Assembly: GCA_002352945.1 (NCBI GenBank)
Contig: DDHL01000016.1
Coordinates: 1,783-15,984 of the forward strand
DNA from: Campylobacteraceae bacterium UBA1877
GTDB lineage: Bacteria; Campylobacterota; Campylobacteria; Campylobacterales; Campylobacteraceae
DNA length: 14,202 nucleotides
Reading direction: 5' to 3'
The translations under genes were made by a program, and so were the position numbers. The first letter of the stretch is position 1. Each line of letters starts with the position of its first letter. The notes below the pieces were generated by a model that worked only from the letters and a program-made list of their open reading frames with translations, made no database searches and was not told the DNA's origin. Below are positions 1-7,806 of this stretch, in pieces.

Positions 1-155
1 AATCCGCTATTATCATGAAATTTTTTCCCCAAAAGCCTATGGCTGATTCTTCAGAACCTAATGGCACTACGACGTCATCGACCCAAGATGACACTACTCG
101 CATAGCAGTAATCACTGCAGCTATCCAAATGTTTCGACAAAATCAAAGTAAGTAA
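1..155 (+). CDS. oadG: Oxaloacetate decarboxylase gamma subunit (OadG-type), C-terminal end only
   Basis: The window opens inside a reading frame whose last 50 codons (from position 3) end at TAA 153-155. The visible tail has a polar, Ser/Thr-rich linker and then a short helix-like segment containing RIAVITAAIQMFRQ. Small OadG-type gamma subunits of Na+-pumping decarboxylases have this layout: an N-terminal membrane helix (outside the window), a variable hydrophilic linker and a conserved C-terminal tail with an I-A-x-I-x-A-A-I pattern. In the family, the gamma subunit is a small membrane anchor that helps assemble the alpha and beta subunits and binds metal. Position supports the call, because alpha and beta genes follow directly, with only 21 nt before the next start. 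The N-terminus, start codon and promoter are not visible. The identity is an inference from the short tail plus context. Confidence 0.68.
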   Translation, partial: SAIIMKFFPQKPMADSSEPNGTTTSSTQDDTTRIAVITAAIQMFRQNQSK

Positions 156-176
156 TAAATGTAAAAGAGGGCAATT

Positions 177-1970
177 ATGGCTAAGAAATACATTGATATT
201 ATGGATACTACGTTTCGTGACGGGTTCCAATCTGTTTTTGGTGGTCGGGTCTTAATGAACGACTTTATGCCTGCAGTCGCAGCAGCGCGTGAAGCAGGAA
301 TTACTCATTTTGAATTTGGTGGAGGAGCCCGTTTTCAAAGCCTCTATTTTTATCTTAATGAGGATGCTTTTGCAATGATGGATAAATTCCGTGAAGTTGC
401 AGGGCCTGAAGCCAATTTGCAAACCTTATCAAGAGGCGTAAATACGGTAACTTTGGATACCGGTAGTCGTGAAATTGTAGATTTGCATGCAAAGATGTTT
501 AAAAAGCATGGAACTACCACAATTCGAAATTTTGATGCACTCAATGATGTTGAAAATCTCAAATATAGTGGTGAACGTATTGTGCATCACGGCTTAAAAC
601 ATGAAGTGGTTGTTACTTTGATGGATTTGCCCCCTGGATGCACAGGCGCTCATGATGTTGCATTTTATGAAAAAACTTTAAGAGAAATTTTGGATGCTGG
701 AATCCCATATGATAGTGTCTGCTTCAAAGATGCTAGTGGAACTTCAAGCCCTCAAAAAGTGTATGAAACTATTAAAATGGCAAAGAAAATCTTGCCTGAA
801 AATACTCATGTAAGACTCCATACGCATGAAACTGCTGGAGTAAGTGTGGCTTGTTATTTGGCTGCTCTTGAAGCTGGAGTTGATGGAATCGATTTGGCTG
901 CAGCTCCTGTAAGTGGCGGTACAAGCCAGCCTGATATTTTAACTCTGCTTCATGCAGTCAAAGGAAAGCCCTATGATCTTGGAGGATTGGAGCTTGAGAA
1001 AATTTTAAAATATGAAGAGGTTTTGGCTGATTGTCTAAAAGATTACTTCATGCCACCTGAGGCGGTGCAAGTTTCTCCATTAATACCATTTTCACCAATG
1101 CCAGGAGGAGCACTTACTGCAAATACCCAAATGATGCGTGATAATAATATTTTAGATAAGTTTACAGATGTTATTAAAGCTATGCGCGAAGTGGTAGAAA
1201 AAGGCGGTTATGGAACAAGTGTTACTCCAGTGTCTCAATTCTATTTTCAACAAGCATTTAATAATGTAATGTTTGGCCCTTGGAAAAAGATTGCAGAAGG
1301 GTATGGAAAGATGGTTTTGGGCTATTTTGGCAAAACGCCAGTTGCCCCAGATGAAGATGTTATAGCTTTGGCAAGCAAACAGTTAAATCTTGAGCCAACA
1401 ACTGAAAATGCTATTGACTTAGCTGATAAAGATGAGGAAAAATCTCTATCATATGTAAAATCACTGCTTGAAAAACACAACCTTGAAACAACAGAAGAGA
1501 ACCTTTTTATTGCTGCTGCTTGTAAAGAGAAGGGAATTGCATTTTTAGAAGGAAAAGCAAAAGTTAATGTTAGAAAAATTGACAATTCTCAGCAAAAAGA
1601 GAGCGTACCGGCTAAAAATGTACAGCCAAGTGGCCCAAAAACTTACACAGTTAATGTAAATGGAGTAAGCTATAATGTGCAAGTTGCAGAAGGCGAGAAT
1701 GTCGAGTTAACAAGTGTTGAGCTAGTGGCTAAATCAACTGCGCCAGCAGCTGCACCAAGTGGAACTGAAGTTTGTGCTAGCCTGCCAGGTTCAGTCTTTA
1801 AAGTTCTTGTCAAAACTGGAGAGAGCGTTAAAGAGGGACAGGTTTTAGTTGTGCTTGAAGCGATGAAGATGGAGATTGAAATTCCATCACCTCAAGATGG
1901 TGTGGTCAGTGAAATCAAGGTGGCTGTTGGAGAGCCAGTGGAAAATGGTCAAGTACTGGTGGTGCTCTAA
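177..1970 (+). CDS. oadA: Biotin-dependent carboxyltransferase, oxaloacetate decarboxylase alpha / PycB type
   Basis: 597 aa, close to the usual length of OadA/PycB. The N-terminal TIM-barrel carboxyltransferase carries [10 protein letters not shown] (from D10), [13 protein letters not shown] with the catalytic Lys K184, and LHTHE with metal-ligand histidines H215 and H217. A PYC/OADA middle domain includes PMPGGALT. A Pro/Ala-rich linker leads to a C-terminal biotinyl domain with EAMKM; K564 is the predicted biotin site. There is no biotin carboxylase domain, so it must work as an OAD subunit or with a separate PycA. The family transfers CO2 between oxaloacetate/pyruvate and biotin. Neighbouring oadG and oadB favour a membrane Na+ decarboxylase, while C. 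jejuni has a pycB gene at the same place before pckA and argH. GAGGG at 167-171 supports the ATG. Several pocket residues differ from classical OadA: F17 replaces His of DAHQS, and G48 and R52 lie in a region that is usually WGGAT. Confidence 0.9.
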   Translation: MAKKYIDIMDTTFRDGFQSVFGGRVLMNDFMPAVAAAREAGITHFEFGGGARFQSLYFYLNEDAFAMMDKFREVAGPEANLQTLSRGVNTVTLDTGSREIVDLHAKMFKKHGTTTIRNFDALNDVENLKYSGERIVHHGLKHEVVVTLMDLPPGCTGAHDVAFYEKTLREILDAGIPYDSVCFKDASGTSSPQKVYETIKMAKKILPENTHVRLHTHETAGVSVACYLAALEAGVDGIDLAAAPVSGGTSQPDILTLLHAVKGKPYDLGGLELEKILKYEEVLADCLKDYFMPPEAVQVSPLIPFSPMPGGALTANTQMMRDNNILDKFTDVIKAMREVVEKGGYGTSVTPVSQFYFQQAFNNVMFGPWKKIAEGYGKMVLGYFGKTPVAPDEDVIALASKQLNLEPTTENAIDLADKDEEKSLSYVKSLLEKHNLETTEENLFIAAACKEKGIAFLEGKAKVNVRKIDNSQQKESVPAKNVQPSGPKTYTVNVNGVSYNVQVAEGENVELTSVELVAKSTAPAAAPSGTEVCASLPGSVFKVLVKTGESVKEGQVLVVLEAMKMEIEIPSPQDGVVSEIKVAVGEPVENGQVLVVL

Positions 1971-1971
1971 A

Positions 1972-3291
1972 ATGAAACGATCAGTTTTAAAGGCTTTGAC
2001 ACTCCTATTTTTACTGTTTTTGCCTTTACATGTAAATGCCTCAAGTGAACCTGCTACCTTAAAGGTTGAAAATAGCCAATACCACTCTAAAAGTGTGGGT
2101 GAACTTTTTAAAAGTTTTTATAAAACTACTGGACTTTACTCTTTTTTAAATCCCAAAGATGGATTACAAGACTCATCTGGACATATAATTAGCACCTTTA
2201 GTCAGCAGTGGGGGCGTATCATTATGATTTTGGTGGCCTTTTTGCTCTTTTATTTAGCAATAGCAAAGGGGTTTGAGCCGCTGCTTTTATTGCCAATTGG
2301 ATTTGGAGGGCTGCTGGCAAACATTCCACTAGCTGATATTGCTGGTCCAAATGGTTTTTTGGGAATAATTTATAATGCCGGAATTGCAAATGGTCTTTTC
2401 CCTCTCATTATCTTTATGGGAGTTGGAGCAATGACAGACTTTGGTCCATTGTTAGCAAATCCAAAAACTGCACTTTTAGGAGGTGCGGCCCAATTTGGTA
2501 TTTTTGGAACATTGGTTGGTGCAGTAGCATTGAGTCAATATACAGATATTATGAGTTTTTCCCTAAAAGATGCTGCAAGTATTGGTATTATCGGGGGTGC
2601 TGATGGCCCAACTGCAATTTTTATTGCCTCAAGACTCTCGCCTGATCTATTAGGAGCGATTGCGGTGGCAGCTTATTCGTATATGGCTTTAGTTCCAATT
2701 ATCCAGCCTCCAATTATGAAAGCACTTACAACAAAGAGTGAGCGAAAAATCAAAATGGTGCAGCTTCGCCAAGTTTCAAAGCTTGAAAAGATTGTTTTTC
2801 CAATTAGCGTCTTAGTTTTAGCACTCCTAGTTTTGCCCGATGCAACTCCTTTGATTGGTGCATTGACTTTTGGAAACTTTTTAAAAGAGTCTGGAGTAGT
2901 ACAAAGACTTTCTGATACGATGCAAAATGCTCTTATTAATATTGTTACGATCTTTTTAGGACTTGCTGTTGGTTCAAAATTGGCTGCTGAAAAATTTTTG
3001 GTACCAGAGACTTTGGGAATTTTAGTTTTAGGATTGATAGCCTTTGCAATTGGTACAGCAGCGGGTATAATTATGGCAAAGATTATGAATCGTTTTTCAA
3101 AAGAAAAGATTAACCCTCTTATTGGGGCGGCTGGAGTGAGTGCCGTACCTATGGCAGCTAGAGTTGCAAATAAAGAAGGTATGAAAGAGGATCCTACAAA
3201 TATTTTGTTAATGCACGCAATGGGTCCAAATGTATCGGGCGTTATTGGTTCAGCCGTGGCTGCAGGGGTGTTGTTATCAATTTTTAAATAG
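1972..3291 (+). CDS. oadB: Na+-translocating oxaloacetate decarboxylase, beta subunit
   Basis: 439 aa from ATG 1972, typical for OadB (about 430 aa). It is the integral membrane subunit that decarboxylates carboxybiotin and couples this to Na+ export. A hydrophobic leader ends near VNAS, and a periplasmic-looking stretch precedes the first membrane helices. Family motifs are clear: [13 protein letters not shown], where D156 matches the Na+/H+-binding Asp (D203) of the Klebsiella protein; [22 protein letters not shown]; and [18 protein letters not shown] followed by [14 protein letters not shown] near the C-terminus. The frame stays open back to an ATG at 1876 inside oadA, but that would add 32 Lys/Trp-rich residues ahead of a good signal-like sequence, so the start one base after the oadA stop is preferred. 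This 1-nt junction suggests translational coupling with oadA. A TTTACATGTAAA palindrome lies within codons 18-22. Confidence 0.93.
   Translation: MKRSVLKALTLLFLLFLPLHVNASSEPATLKVENSQYHSKSVGELFKSFYKTTGLYSFLNPKDGLQDSSGHIISTFSQQWGRIIMILVAFLLFYLAIAKGFEPLLLLPIGFGGLLANIPLADIAGPNGFLGIIYNAGIANGLFPLIIFMGVGAMTDFGPLLANPKTALLGGAAQFGIFGTLVGAVALSQYTDIMSFSLKDAASIGIIGGADGPTAIFIASRLSPDLLGAIAVAAYSYMALVPIIQPPIMKALTTKSERKIKMVQLRQVSKLEKIVFPISVLVLALLVLPDATPLIGALTFGNFLKESGVVQRLSDTMQNALINIVTIFLGLAVGSKLAAEKFLVPETLGILVLGLIAFAIGTAAGIIMAKIMNRFSKEKINPLIGAAGVSAVPMAARVANKEGMKEDPTNILLMHAMGPNVSGVIGSAVAAGVLLSIFK
2025..2036. repeat. Palindrome TTTACATGTAAA, copy inside oadB
   Basis: A perfect 12-bp dyad lies within the signal-peptide region of oadB, read as Leu-His-Val-Asn (TTA CAT GTA AAT). 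It is one of four exact copies in the window; the others are at 6710-6721, 10144-10155 and 10768-10779. Confidence 0.6.
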
Positions 3292-3311
3292 GTAGTTTGG
3301 GGAGATTGTTT

Positions 3312-4898
3312 ATGGCAAATATAGAAGGTATAGAGAAGTTGGGCTTAAAAAATGTTAGTAAGATATATTATAATCTTGATTATGAGACCTTGTATGAACA
3401 TGAGGTAAAAAGAAACGAGGGACAGACCTCGAAAAATGGTACATTTGCAGTTGATACGGGTATTTTTACAGGCAGAAGCCCAAAGGATAAATATTTTGTT
3501 AATCAGCCGCCATCAAATAAACATATTTCATGGGGGAGTGTGAATCAGCCGATTTCAAAAGAGATTTTTGATGATCTTTTTGAAAATGTTAAAAAGCAGC
3601 TATCAGGCAAAGATATCTATGTCCAAGATGCCTTTTGTGGCGGAAGTCCATCAAGTAGAAAAAAAGTTCGATTTGTAACCGAAGTAGCTTGGCAGGCTCA
3701 CTTTGTAAAAAATATGTTTATACGGCCAACTGAGGAAGAGTTAAAGGGTTTTGTTCCAGATTTTACTGTCTATAATGCATGCAAGTGTGTTGATAAGGAA
3801 TTTAAAAAGCACGGTCTTCACTCAGATGTTTTTGTTGTTTTTAATATTGAAGAAAATGTTGCTATTATTGGTGGCACCTGGTATGGCGGAGAGATGAAAA
3901 AAGGGATTTTTTCCATGATGAATTACTGGCTGCCACTAGAGGGCAAGCTTCCTATGCACTGTTCGGCAAATGTGGGAAAAGATGGTGATGTTGCACTCTT
4001 TTTTGGACTTTCAGGAACCGGAAAAACTACCCTTTCTACTGACCCAAATCGTCGCTTGATTGGCGATGATGAACATGGTTGGGACGATGAGGGCGTGTTT
4101 AATTTTGAGGGTGGCTGCTATGCAAAATGTATCAACCTTGATAAAGAGAGTGAACCTGAAATTTATGGAGCCATCAAAAGAGATGCGCTTCTTGAAAATG
4201 TTGTAATTGATAGTGAGGGCGTTGTTGATTATGCCGATGGGTCAAAAACTGAAAATACACGGGTTTCTTATCCAATTTACCATATTAAAAACCATGAGCC
4301 TACACTCCAAGCGGGTCATCCTAAAAATATAATTTTTCTAACTGCAGATGCCTTTGGAATATTACCTCCTATCTCTAAGCTCACTAAAGAACAGGCAATG
4401 TATTACTTCTTAAGCGGTTATACTGCAAAAGTTGCTGGAACTGAAAGAGGTATTACAAAGCCCGTTGCGACATTTAGTGCATGCTTTGGAGAGGCTTTTT
4501 TGCCTTTGCACCCAACTGTTTATGCCAAACTTCTTGGTGAAAAAATCGATAAACATGGTGTAAATGTCTTTTTAATTAATACTGGATGGACTGGTGGTCC
4601 ATACGGAGTAGGGAAACGAATGAGCATTAAAGCAACCCGTACATGTATAAACGCTATTTTAGATGGCACTATAAATGATGAAAAATTTGAAATTTTCCCA
4701 GTTTTTGGACTACAGATTCCAACCAAGCTAGAAGGAGTCGACACGAAGCTGTTAAATCCTAGAAATACATGGGAAGATAAGAAGCGCTACGACAAAGAAC
4801 GTGAGAAATTGGCTCAAATGTTTATCGATAATTTCCAAAAATATTTAGGTAAAGATGATAAATTTGACTATGTTGCAGCTGGACCGGTGATAGAGTAA
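3312..4898 (+). CDS. pckA: Phosphoenolpyruvate carboxykinase (ATP)
   Basis: 528 aa, close to the 540 of E. coli PckA. It catalyses oxaloacetate + ATP to PEP + CO2 + ADP in the cytoplasm, the entry step of gluconeogenesis. Active-site features are all present: GRSPKDKY with substrate Arg R55; GGEMKKG (Mn2+/substrate Lys near 197); MHCSAN with H216; the P-loop GLSGTGKTT at 232-240 (Lys K238); the kinase-2 metal site [11 protein letters not shown] with D252/D253; and [13 protein letters not shown] near the end. The constant offset of 16 from E. coli numbering supports the alignment. The frame could open at TTG 3297, but GGGGAG at 3299-3304 sits 7 nt before ATG 3312, so the ATG is chosen. It lies 20 nt after oadB and overlaps argH by one base, so it is almost certainly cotranscribed. 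Together with oadGAB it places two oxaloacetate-consuming or -forming enzymes in one unit. Confidence 0.96.
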   Translation: MANIEGIEKLGLKNVSKIYYNLDYETLYEHEVKRNEGQTSKNGTFAVDTGIFTGRSPKDKYFVNQPPSNKHISWGSVNQPISKEIFDDLFENVKKQLSGKDIYVQDAFCGGSPSSRKKVRFVTEVAWQAHFVKNMFIRPTEEELKGFVPDFTVYNACKCVDKEFKKHGLHSDVFVVFNIEENVAIIGGTWYGGEMKKGIFSMMNYWLPLEGKLPMHCSANVGKDGDVALFFGLSGTGKTTLSTDPNRRLIGDDEHGWDDEGVFNFEGGCYAKCINLDKESEPEIYGAIKRDALLENVVIDSEGVVDYADGSKTENTRVSYPIYHIKNHEPTLQAGHPKNIIFLTADAFGILPPISKLTKEQAMYYFLSGYTAKVAGTERGITKPVATFSACFGEAFLPLHPTVYAKLLGEKIDKHGVNVFLINTGWTGGPYGVGKRMSIKATRTCINAILDGTINDEKFEIFPVFGLQIPTKLEGVDTKLLNPRNTWEDKKRYDKEREKLAQMFIDNFQKYLGKDDKFDYVAAGPVIE

Positions 4899-6280
4899 TG
4901 GCAAAGTTGTGGTCGGGTCGATTTTTAGACGAAAGTGCAGGATTGCTAGATGAATTTAACGCCTCTTTGCCATTTGATAAGCTTTTATATGAAGAGGATA
5001 TTGATGGTTCAATCGCCCATGCAACAATGCTTGGAGCTCAAGGAATTATTACCCCAGAAGAGGCAAACATTTTAAAAGAGGGGCTCTTAAAAGTCAAATC
5101 TGAAATTGAGTCAGGAGAGTTTGAGTTTAACATTGAAGATGAAGATATTCATATGGCTGTTGAAAAGCGTTTAACTCAAATCGTAGGTGATGTTGGAGGT
5201 AAACTGCACACTGCCAGAAGCCGAAACGATCAAGTAGCTTTAGATTTTAGGCTTTATGTACTTAAATCCAATAAAAAAATTATCATGCTTTTGCAAAAAC
5301 TTATCCAAACCCTTCTTGATTTAGCAAAACCCCATACCCAAACGCTTATGCCTGGAATGACTCACTTGCAGCATGCCCAGCCAATCAATTTTGCCTACCA
5401 TCTGTGTGCTTATATGTCAATGTTTATGCGAGATTGCGAAAGGTTTCAATCATCTTTAAAACGAAACAATATCCTTCCTCTTGGATGCGCGGCATTAGCA
5501 GGCACTCCCCATCCAATTGATCGCCAAAAAACAGCAAAACTACTAGGTTTTGAAAAGGTAAGCATAAACTGTTTAGATACAGTCAGCGATAGGGATTTTG
5601 CATTAGAAATTCTTTTTAATATATCAGTGATGATGATGCATATCTCTAGGCTTTCAGAAGAGCTGATTTTGTGGTCAAGCTCTGAATTTGGATTTGTTAC
5701 ATTTAGTGATGCTTATTCTACTGGAAGTTCTATAATGCCGCAAAAAAAGAATCCTGATGTGCCAGAACTTTTAAGAGGAAAATCGGGAAGAACTTTTGGA
5801 AATTTAATTTCACTTCTAACTGTTTTAAAAGGCTTGCCGCTAGCTTACAACAAAGATATGCAAGAGGATAAAGAGGGTGTATTTGATAGTGTTCAAACCG
5901 CACTTATCTCTTTAAAGATTCTTAATGAATCGATGGCAACATTAACAATCAATCAAGACAAAATGGCTGCAGCATGTAAAGTTGGGCATTTAAGCGCAAC
6001 AGATTTGGCAGATTATTTAGTTAAAGAGTGCAAAATACCTTTCCGACAAGCTCACCATATAACAGGACGAGCCGTTGCATTAGCAGAGCAGGAAGGTTGT
6101 GATTTATCAGAGCTTAGTGCGCAAAAGCTCCAATCAATTGATGAGCGGATTAAGCCAGATGTTGCAAAATATCTCTCCTTGGAGGCTAGCATGAATGCTC
6201 GCACCTCAGAAGGCGGCACATCATCAAAGCGCACCAAGGAGCAACTTGCGCAAATAGAGGCTTGGCTAAAGGAAGCCTAA
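4898..6280 (+). CDS. argH: Argininosuccinate lyase
   Basis: 460 aa, against 457 in E. coli. A homotetrameric cytoplasmic enzyme of the fumarase/aspartase superfamily, it splits argininosuccinate into arginine and fumarate, the last step of arginine synthesis. The N-terminus MAKLWSGRF is typical. Visible active-site segments are [20 protein letters not shown] (H156 in the position of the catalytic-pair His) and the superfamily signature [12 protein letters not shown] with loop serines S277/S278. A C-terminal [20 protein letters not shown] tail is also present. The start overlaps the pckA stop (TAATG), indicating coupling, and the same pckA-argH order is known in C. jejuni. The last codons and the stop lie in a hairpin shared with the convergent HIT gene. 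Fumarate made here can re-enter the TCA pathway served by the upstream genes, but that link is only suggestive. Confidence 0.96.
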   Translation: MAKLWSGRFLDESAGLLDEFNASLPFDKLLYEEDIDGSIAHATMLGAQGIITPEEANILKEGLLKVKSEIESGEFEFNIEDEDIHMAVEKRLTQIVGDVGGKLHTARSRNDQVALDFRLYVLKSNKKIIMLLQKLIQTLLDLAKPHTQTLMPGMTHLQHAQPINFAYHLCAYMSMFMRDCERFQSSLKRNNILPLGCAALAGTPHPIDRQKTAKLLGFEKVSINCLDTVSDRDFALEILFNISVMMMHISRLSEELILWSSSEFGFVTFSDAYSTGSSIMPQKKNPDVPELLRGKSGRTFGNLISLLTVLKGLPLAYNKDMQEDKEGVFDSVQTALISLKILNESMATLTINQDKMAAACKVGHLSATDLADYLVKECKIPFRQAHHITGRAVALAEQEGCDLSELSAQKLQSIDERIKPDVAKYLSLEASMNARTSEGGTSSKRTKEQLAQIEAWLKEA

Positions 6281-6293
6281 AGGTTTCCTTTAG
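6266..6293. terminator. Hairpin spanning the convergent argH/HIT stop codons, possible bidirectional terminator
   Basis: CTAAAGGAA (6266-6274) pairs perfectly with TTCCTTTAG (6285-6293). Inside it, G6275/T6284 can wobble and CC (6276-6277) can pair with GG (6282-6283), giving about 12 bp around a TAAA loop. The argH stop (6278-6280) lies in this loop, and the HIT stop (complement of 6277-6279) lies there too except for its first base, the innermost paired position. Being symmetric, the structure would form in both transcripts, as expected for a shared terminator or 3'-end stabiliser. No good T-tract follows on either strand, so classical intrinsic termination is uncertain. Confidence 0.5.
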
Positions 6294-6642
6294 GATCTGC
6301 ATCTGTAAAATGCCCCCAAGAGAGTTTTGCACCACCTAAAAGATGAAAGTGTAGATGAGGAACCTCTTGGCCTCCATTTTCACCATTATTTGTGATGAGG
6401 CGGTATCCAGTTTTATCCAAACCTAAGTGGGATGCAACTTCATGGATAAAGCTTGTCATTGCTCCCATTATAGATGGGTCTACTTCTTGGAAATTTTTTA
6501 CATGTTTTTTTGGAATGATAAGAATGTGAATAGGTGCTTTTGGATTTATATCATGAAAGGCTAAAAACTGCTCATTTTCTAAGACTTTATTGCATGGTAA
6601 CTCTCCCGCAACAATGCGTTCAAAAACGGTAGGTTCGCGCAT
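6277..6642 (-). CDS. HIT (histidine triad) family purine nucleotide hydrolase, HinT-like
   Basis: 121 aa on the minus strand. The C-terminal motif [10 protein letters not shown] contains the histidine triad H96, H98 and H100, with H98 expected to be the nucleophile. The N-terminal [16 protein letters not shown] and the middle [20 protein letters not shown] are typical of the HinT branch, small cytoplasmic homodimers that hydrolyse AMP-lysine and other nucleoside phosphoramidates. Length fits HinT (110-120 aa). ATG at 6642-6640 is preceded on its strand by AAAGGAG (complement of 6650-6656), an excellent ribosome binding site. The gene runs opposite to both flanking blocks, overlapping argH tail to tail by 4 nt and diverging from pheS. 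C. jejuni also has a HIT gene next to pheS. The physiological substrate cannot be told from sequence. Confidence 0.93.
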   Translation of the reverse strand: MREPTVFERIVAGELPCNKVLENEQFLAFHDINPKAPIHILIIPKKHVKNFQEVDPSIMGAMTSFIHEVASHLGLDKTGYRLITNNGENGGQEVPHLHFHLLGGAKLSWGHFTDADPKGNL

Positions 6643-6668
6643 AATGTAACTCCTTTAAAATTTAAGAT

Positions 6669-6674
6669 AGTATA
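6669..6674 (-). promoter_or_regulatory. Candidate -10 box for the HIT gene
   Basis: On the minus strand the spacer reads TATACT (complement of 6669-6674), 26 nt before the HIT start codon. This is one mismatch from the sigma-70 -10 consensus TATAAT. No convincing -35 hexamer is visible at normal distance; this is usual in Campylobacterota, where A/T-rich upstream tracts replace it. It is a motif match only. Confidence 0.4.
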
Positions 6675-6708
6675 CCACTCTTTGGTTTGCAAAGTTATTA
6701 ATTTAAAG

Positions 6709-6722
6709 CTTTACATGTAAAG
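6709..6722. promoter_or_regulatory. Perfect 14-bp palindrome CTTTACATGTAAAG in the divergent HIT/pheS spacer
   Basis: This dyad lies near the middle of the 168-bp intergenic region, about 35 bp upstream of the HIT -10 box and about 40 bp upstream of the nearer pheS -10 candidate. That is a classic place for an operator serving both directions. The same 14-mer recurs at 10143-10156 inside aroA, and its 12-bp core occurs twice more in genes. It may therefore be a dispersed iterated palindrome instead of a local operator. No binding protein can be named. Confidence 0.5.
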
Positions 6723-6760
6723 GTTAGCTTGGGTTGAAAATAGGTGAATTTTAACACGTT

Positions 6761-6783
6761 TATAATCAAAATTTTAATATAAT
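6761..6783 (+). promoter_or_regulatory. Two candidate -10 boxes for the pheS operon
   Basis: Two perfect TATAAT hexamers occur 17 bp apart, at 6761-6766 and 6778-6783, in a strongly A/T-rich stretch before pheS. Starts of transcription would fall near 6773 and 6790, giving leaders of roughly 20-40 nt. No clear TTGACA-like box is correctly spaced; TTGAAA at 6734-6739 is 21 bp from the first hexamer, which is too far. Campylobacterota sigma-70 promoters commonly lack a -35. Either or both may be used. Confidence 0.55.
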
Positions 6784-6810
6784 CCGAAAAAAACATTACA
6801 AGGTTCTTCA

Positions 6811-7806
6811 TTGAAAACTTATCAAAACGCAATCAAAGATTGTGAAAGCTTAGAATCTTTGGAAAAAATCCGTCTAGAGCTTTTTGGGAAAAAGGGTTAC
6901 TTTGCCAAGGAGTTTGCTCGACTAAAAACTCTCAAAGGCCCTGAGAAAAAAGAGGCCGCTAGTGTAATTAATGCTAATAAAGAGTTGATGAGCAATCTTC
7001 TAGCAGAGAAAAAAGAGGTGCTTGAATTGGCTTATATGGATAAGGCAATGAAAGAGCAAAGCATTGATGTAAGCCTATATCAGCCATCTTCAACTCCTGG
7101 TGCGCTACATCCAGTTACAGAGACCATGAATTCAATTATCGACTACTTTGTTGGAATGAATTTTTCTGTTGAAGAGGGTCCTTTAGTTGAAGATGATTTT
7201 CACAATTTTGAGGCTTTAAATTTACCAAAACACCATCCTGCGCGGGATATGCAAGATACTTTCTATTTTGATGACGGGATGCTTTTGCGCACCCACACTT
7301 CACCTGTGCAGATTCGAACGATGCTCTCTCAAAAGCCGCCTATTCGCATGATTTGCCCAGGTGCAGTATTTAGAAGAGATTTTGATTTGACCCATACTCC
7401 AATGTTTCATCAGGTTGAAGGGCTTGTTGTTGAATCTGGCAAAAAAGTCTCCTTTGCTAACTTAAAATTTATTTTAGAAGACTTTTTAAAACATATGTTT
7501 GGGGATGTTACAGTTCGTTTTAGACCAAGCTTTTTCCCTTTTACAGAGCCAAGTGCCGAGGCAGATATTAGCTGTATTTTCTGTAAGGGTAAAGGCTGTA
7601 GAGTCTGTTCGCACACTGGATGGCTAGAGGTATTAGGATGCGGTGTTGTAGATGAGAATGTTTTTAAAGCAGTTGGTTACAAGGATGTAAGTGGATATGC
7701 TTTTGGATTAGGCGTAGAGCGTTTTGCAATGCTTTTGCACCAAATTCCTGATTTGCGTTCTTTGTTTGAAGGGGATATAAGATTATTGGAGCAATTTAAA
7801 TGGTAG
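6811..7806 (+). CDS. pheS: Phenylalanine--tRNA ligase, alpha subunit
   Basis: 331 aa, catalytic subunit of the cytoplasmic alpha2-beta2 PheRS that charges tRNA-Phe. The N-terminal coiled-coil arm is recognisable ([15 protein letters not shown]). The class II core contains motif 2, [11 protein letters not shown] from F187 with Arg R188 and then MFHQVEG, and motif 3, FGLGVERF at 298-305 with R304. A four-cysteine cluster C255, C258, C263, C266 (C-x2-C-x4-C-x2-C) precedes [10 protein letters not shown]. Such a cluster is found in many bacterial PheS proteins and could bind zinc. The start is TTG at 6811, preceded by AAGG at 6800-6803 with a 7-nt spacer; no better ATG exists nearby. The 3' end overlaps pheT by 7 nt, fitting stoichiometric coupled synthesis. 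The use of a weak start for an essential gene is noteworthy. Confidence 0.96.
   Translation: MKTYQNAIKDCESLESLEKIRLELFGKKGYFAKEFARLKTLKGPEKKEAASVINANKELMSNLLAEKKEVLELAYMDKAMKEQSIDVSLYQPSSTPGALHPVTETMNSIIDYFVGMNFSVEEGPLVEDDFHNFEALNLPKHHPARDMQDTFYFDDGMLLRTHTSPVQIRTMLSQKPPIRMICPGAVFRRDFDLTHTPMFHQVEGLVVESGKKVSFANLKFILEDFLKHMFGDVTVRFRPSFFPFTEPSAEADISCIFCKGKGCRVCSHTGWLEVLGCGVVDENVFKAVGYKDVSGYAFGLGVERFAMLLHQIPDLRSLFEGDIRLLEQFKW

Noticed and set aside
482-493. TTTGCATGCAAA, a near variant of the recurrent palindrome in oadA
   Set aside because: It is a perfect dyad but seen once, and differs at two symmetric positions; not enough to count as the same element.
1876-1971. Upstream ATG extending oadB by 32 residues into oadA
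   Set aside because: The added residues are Lys/Trp-rich and would precede a good signal-like leader; ATG 1972, directly after the oadA stop, gives the family length.
3297-3311. TTG 3297 as the pckA start
   Set aside because: The GGGGAG at 3299-3304 lies inside this extension and is correctly spaced for ATG 3312.
6687-6692. TTGCAA as a -35 box for the HIT promoter
   Set aside because: It is only 12 bp from the TATACT box, too short for sigma-70.
7491-7502. AAACATATGTTT-type palindrome in pheS
   Set aside because: Single occurrence, different sequence; chance dyads of this size are expected in AT-rich DNA.
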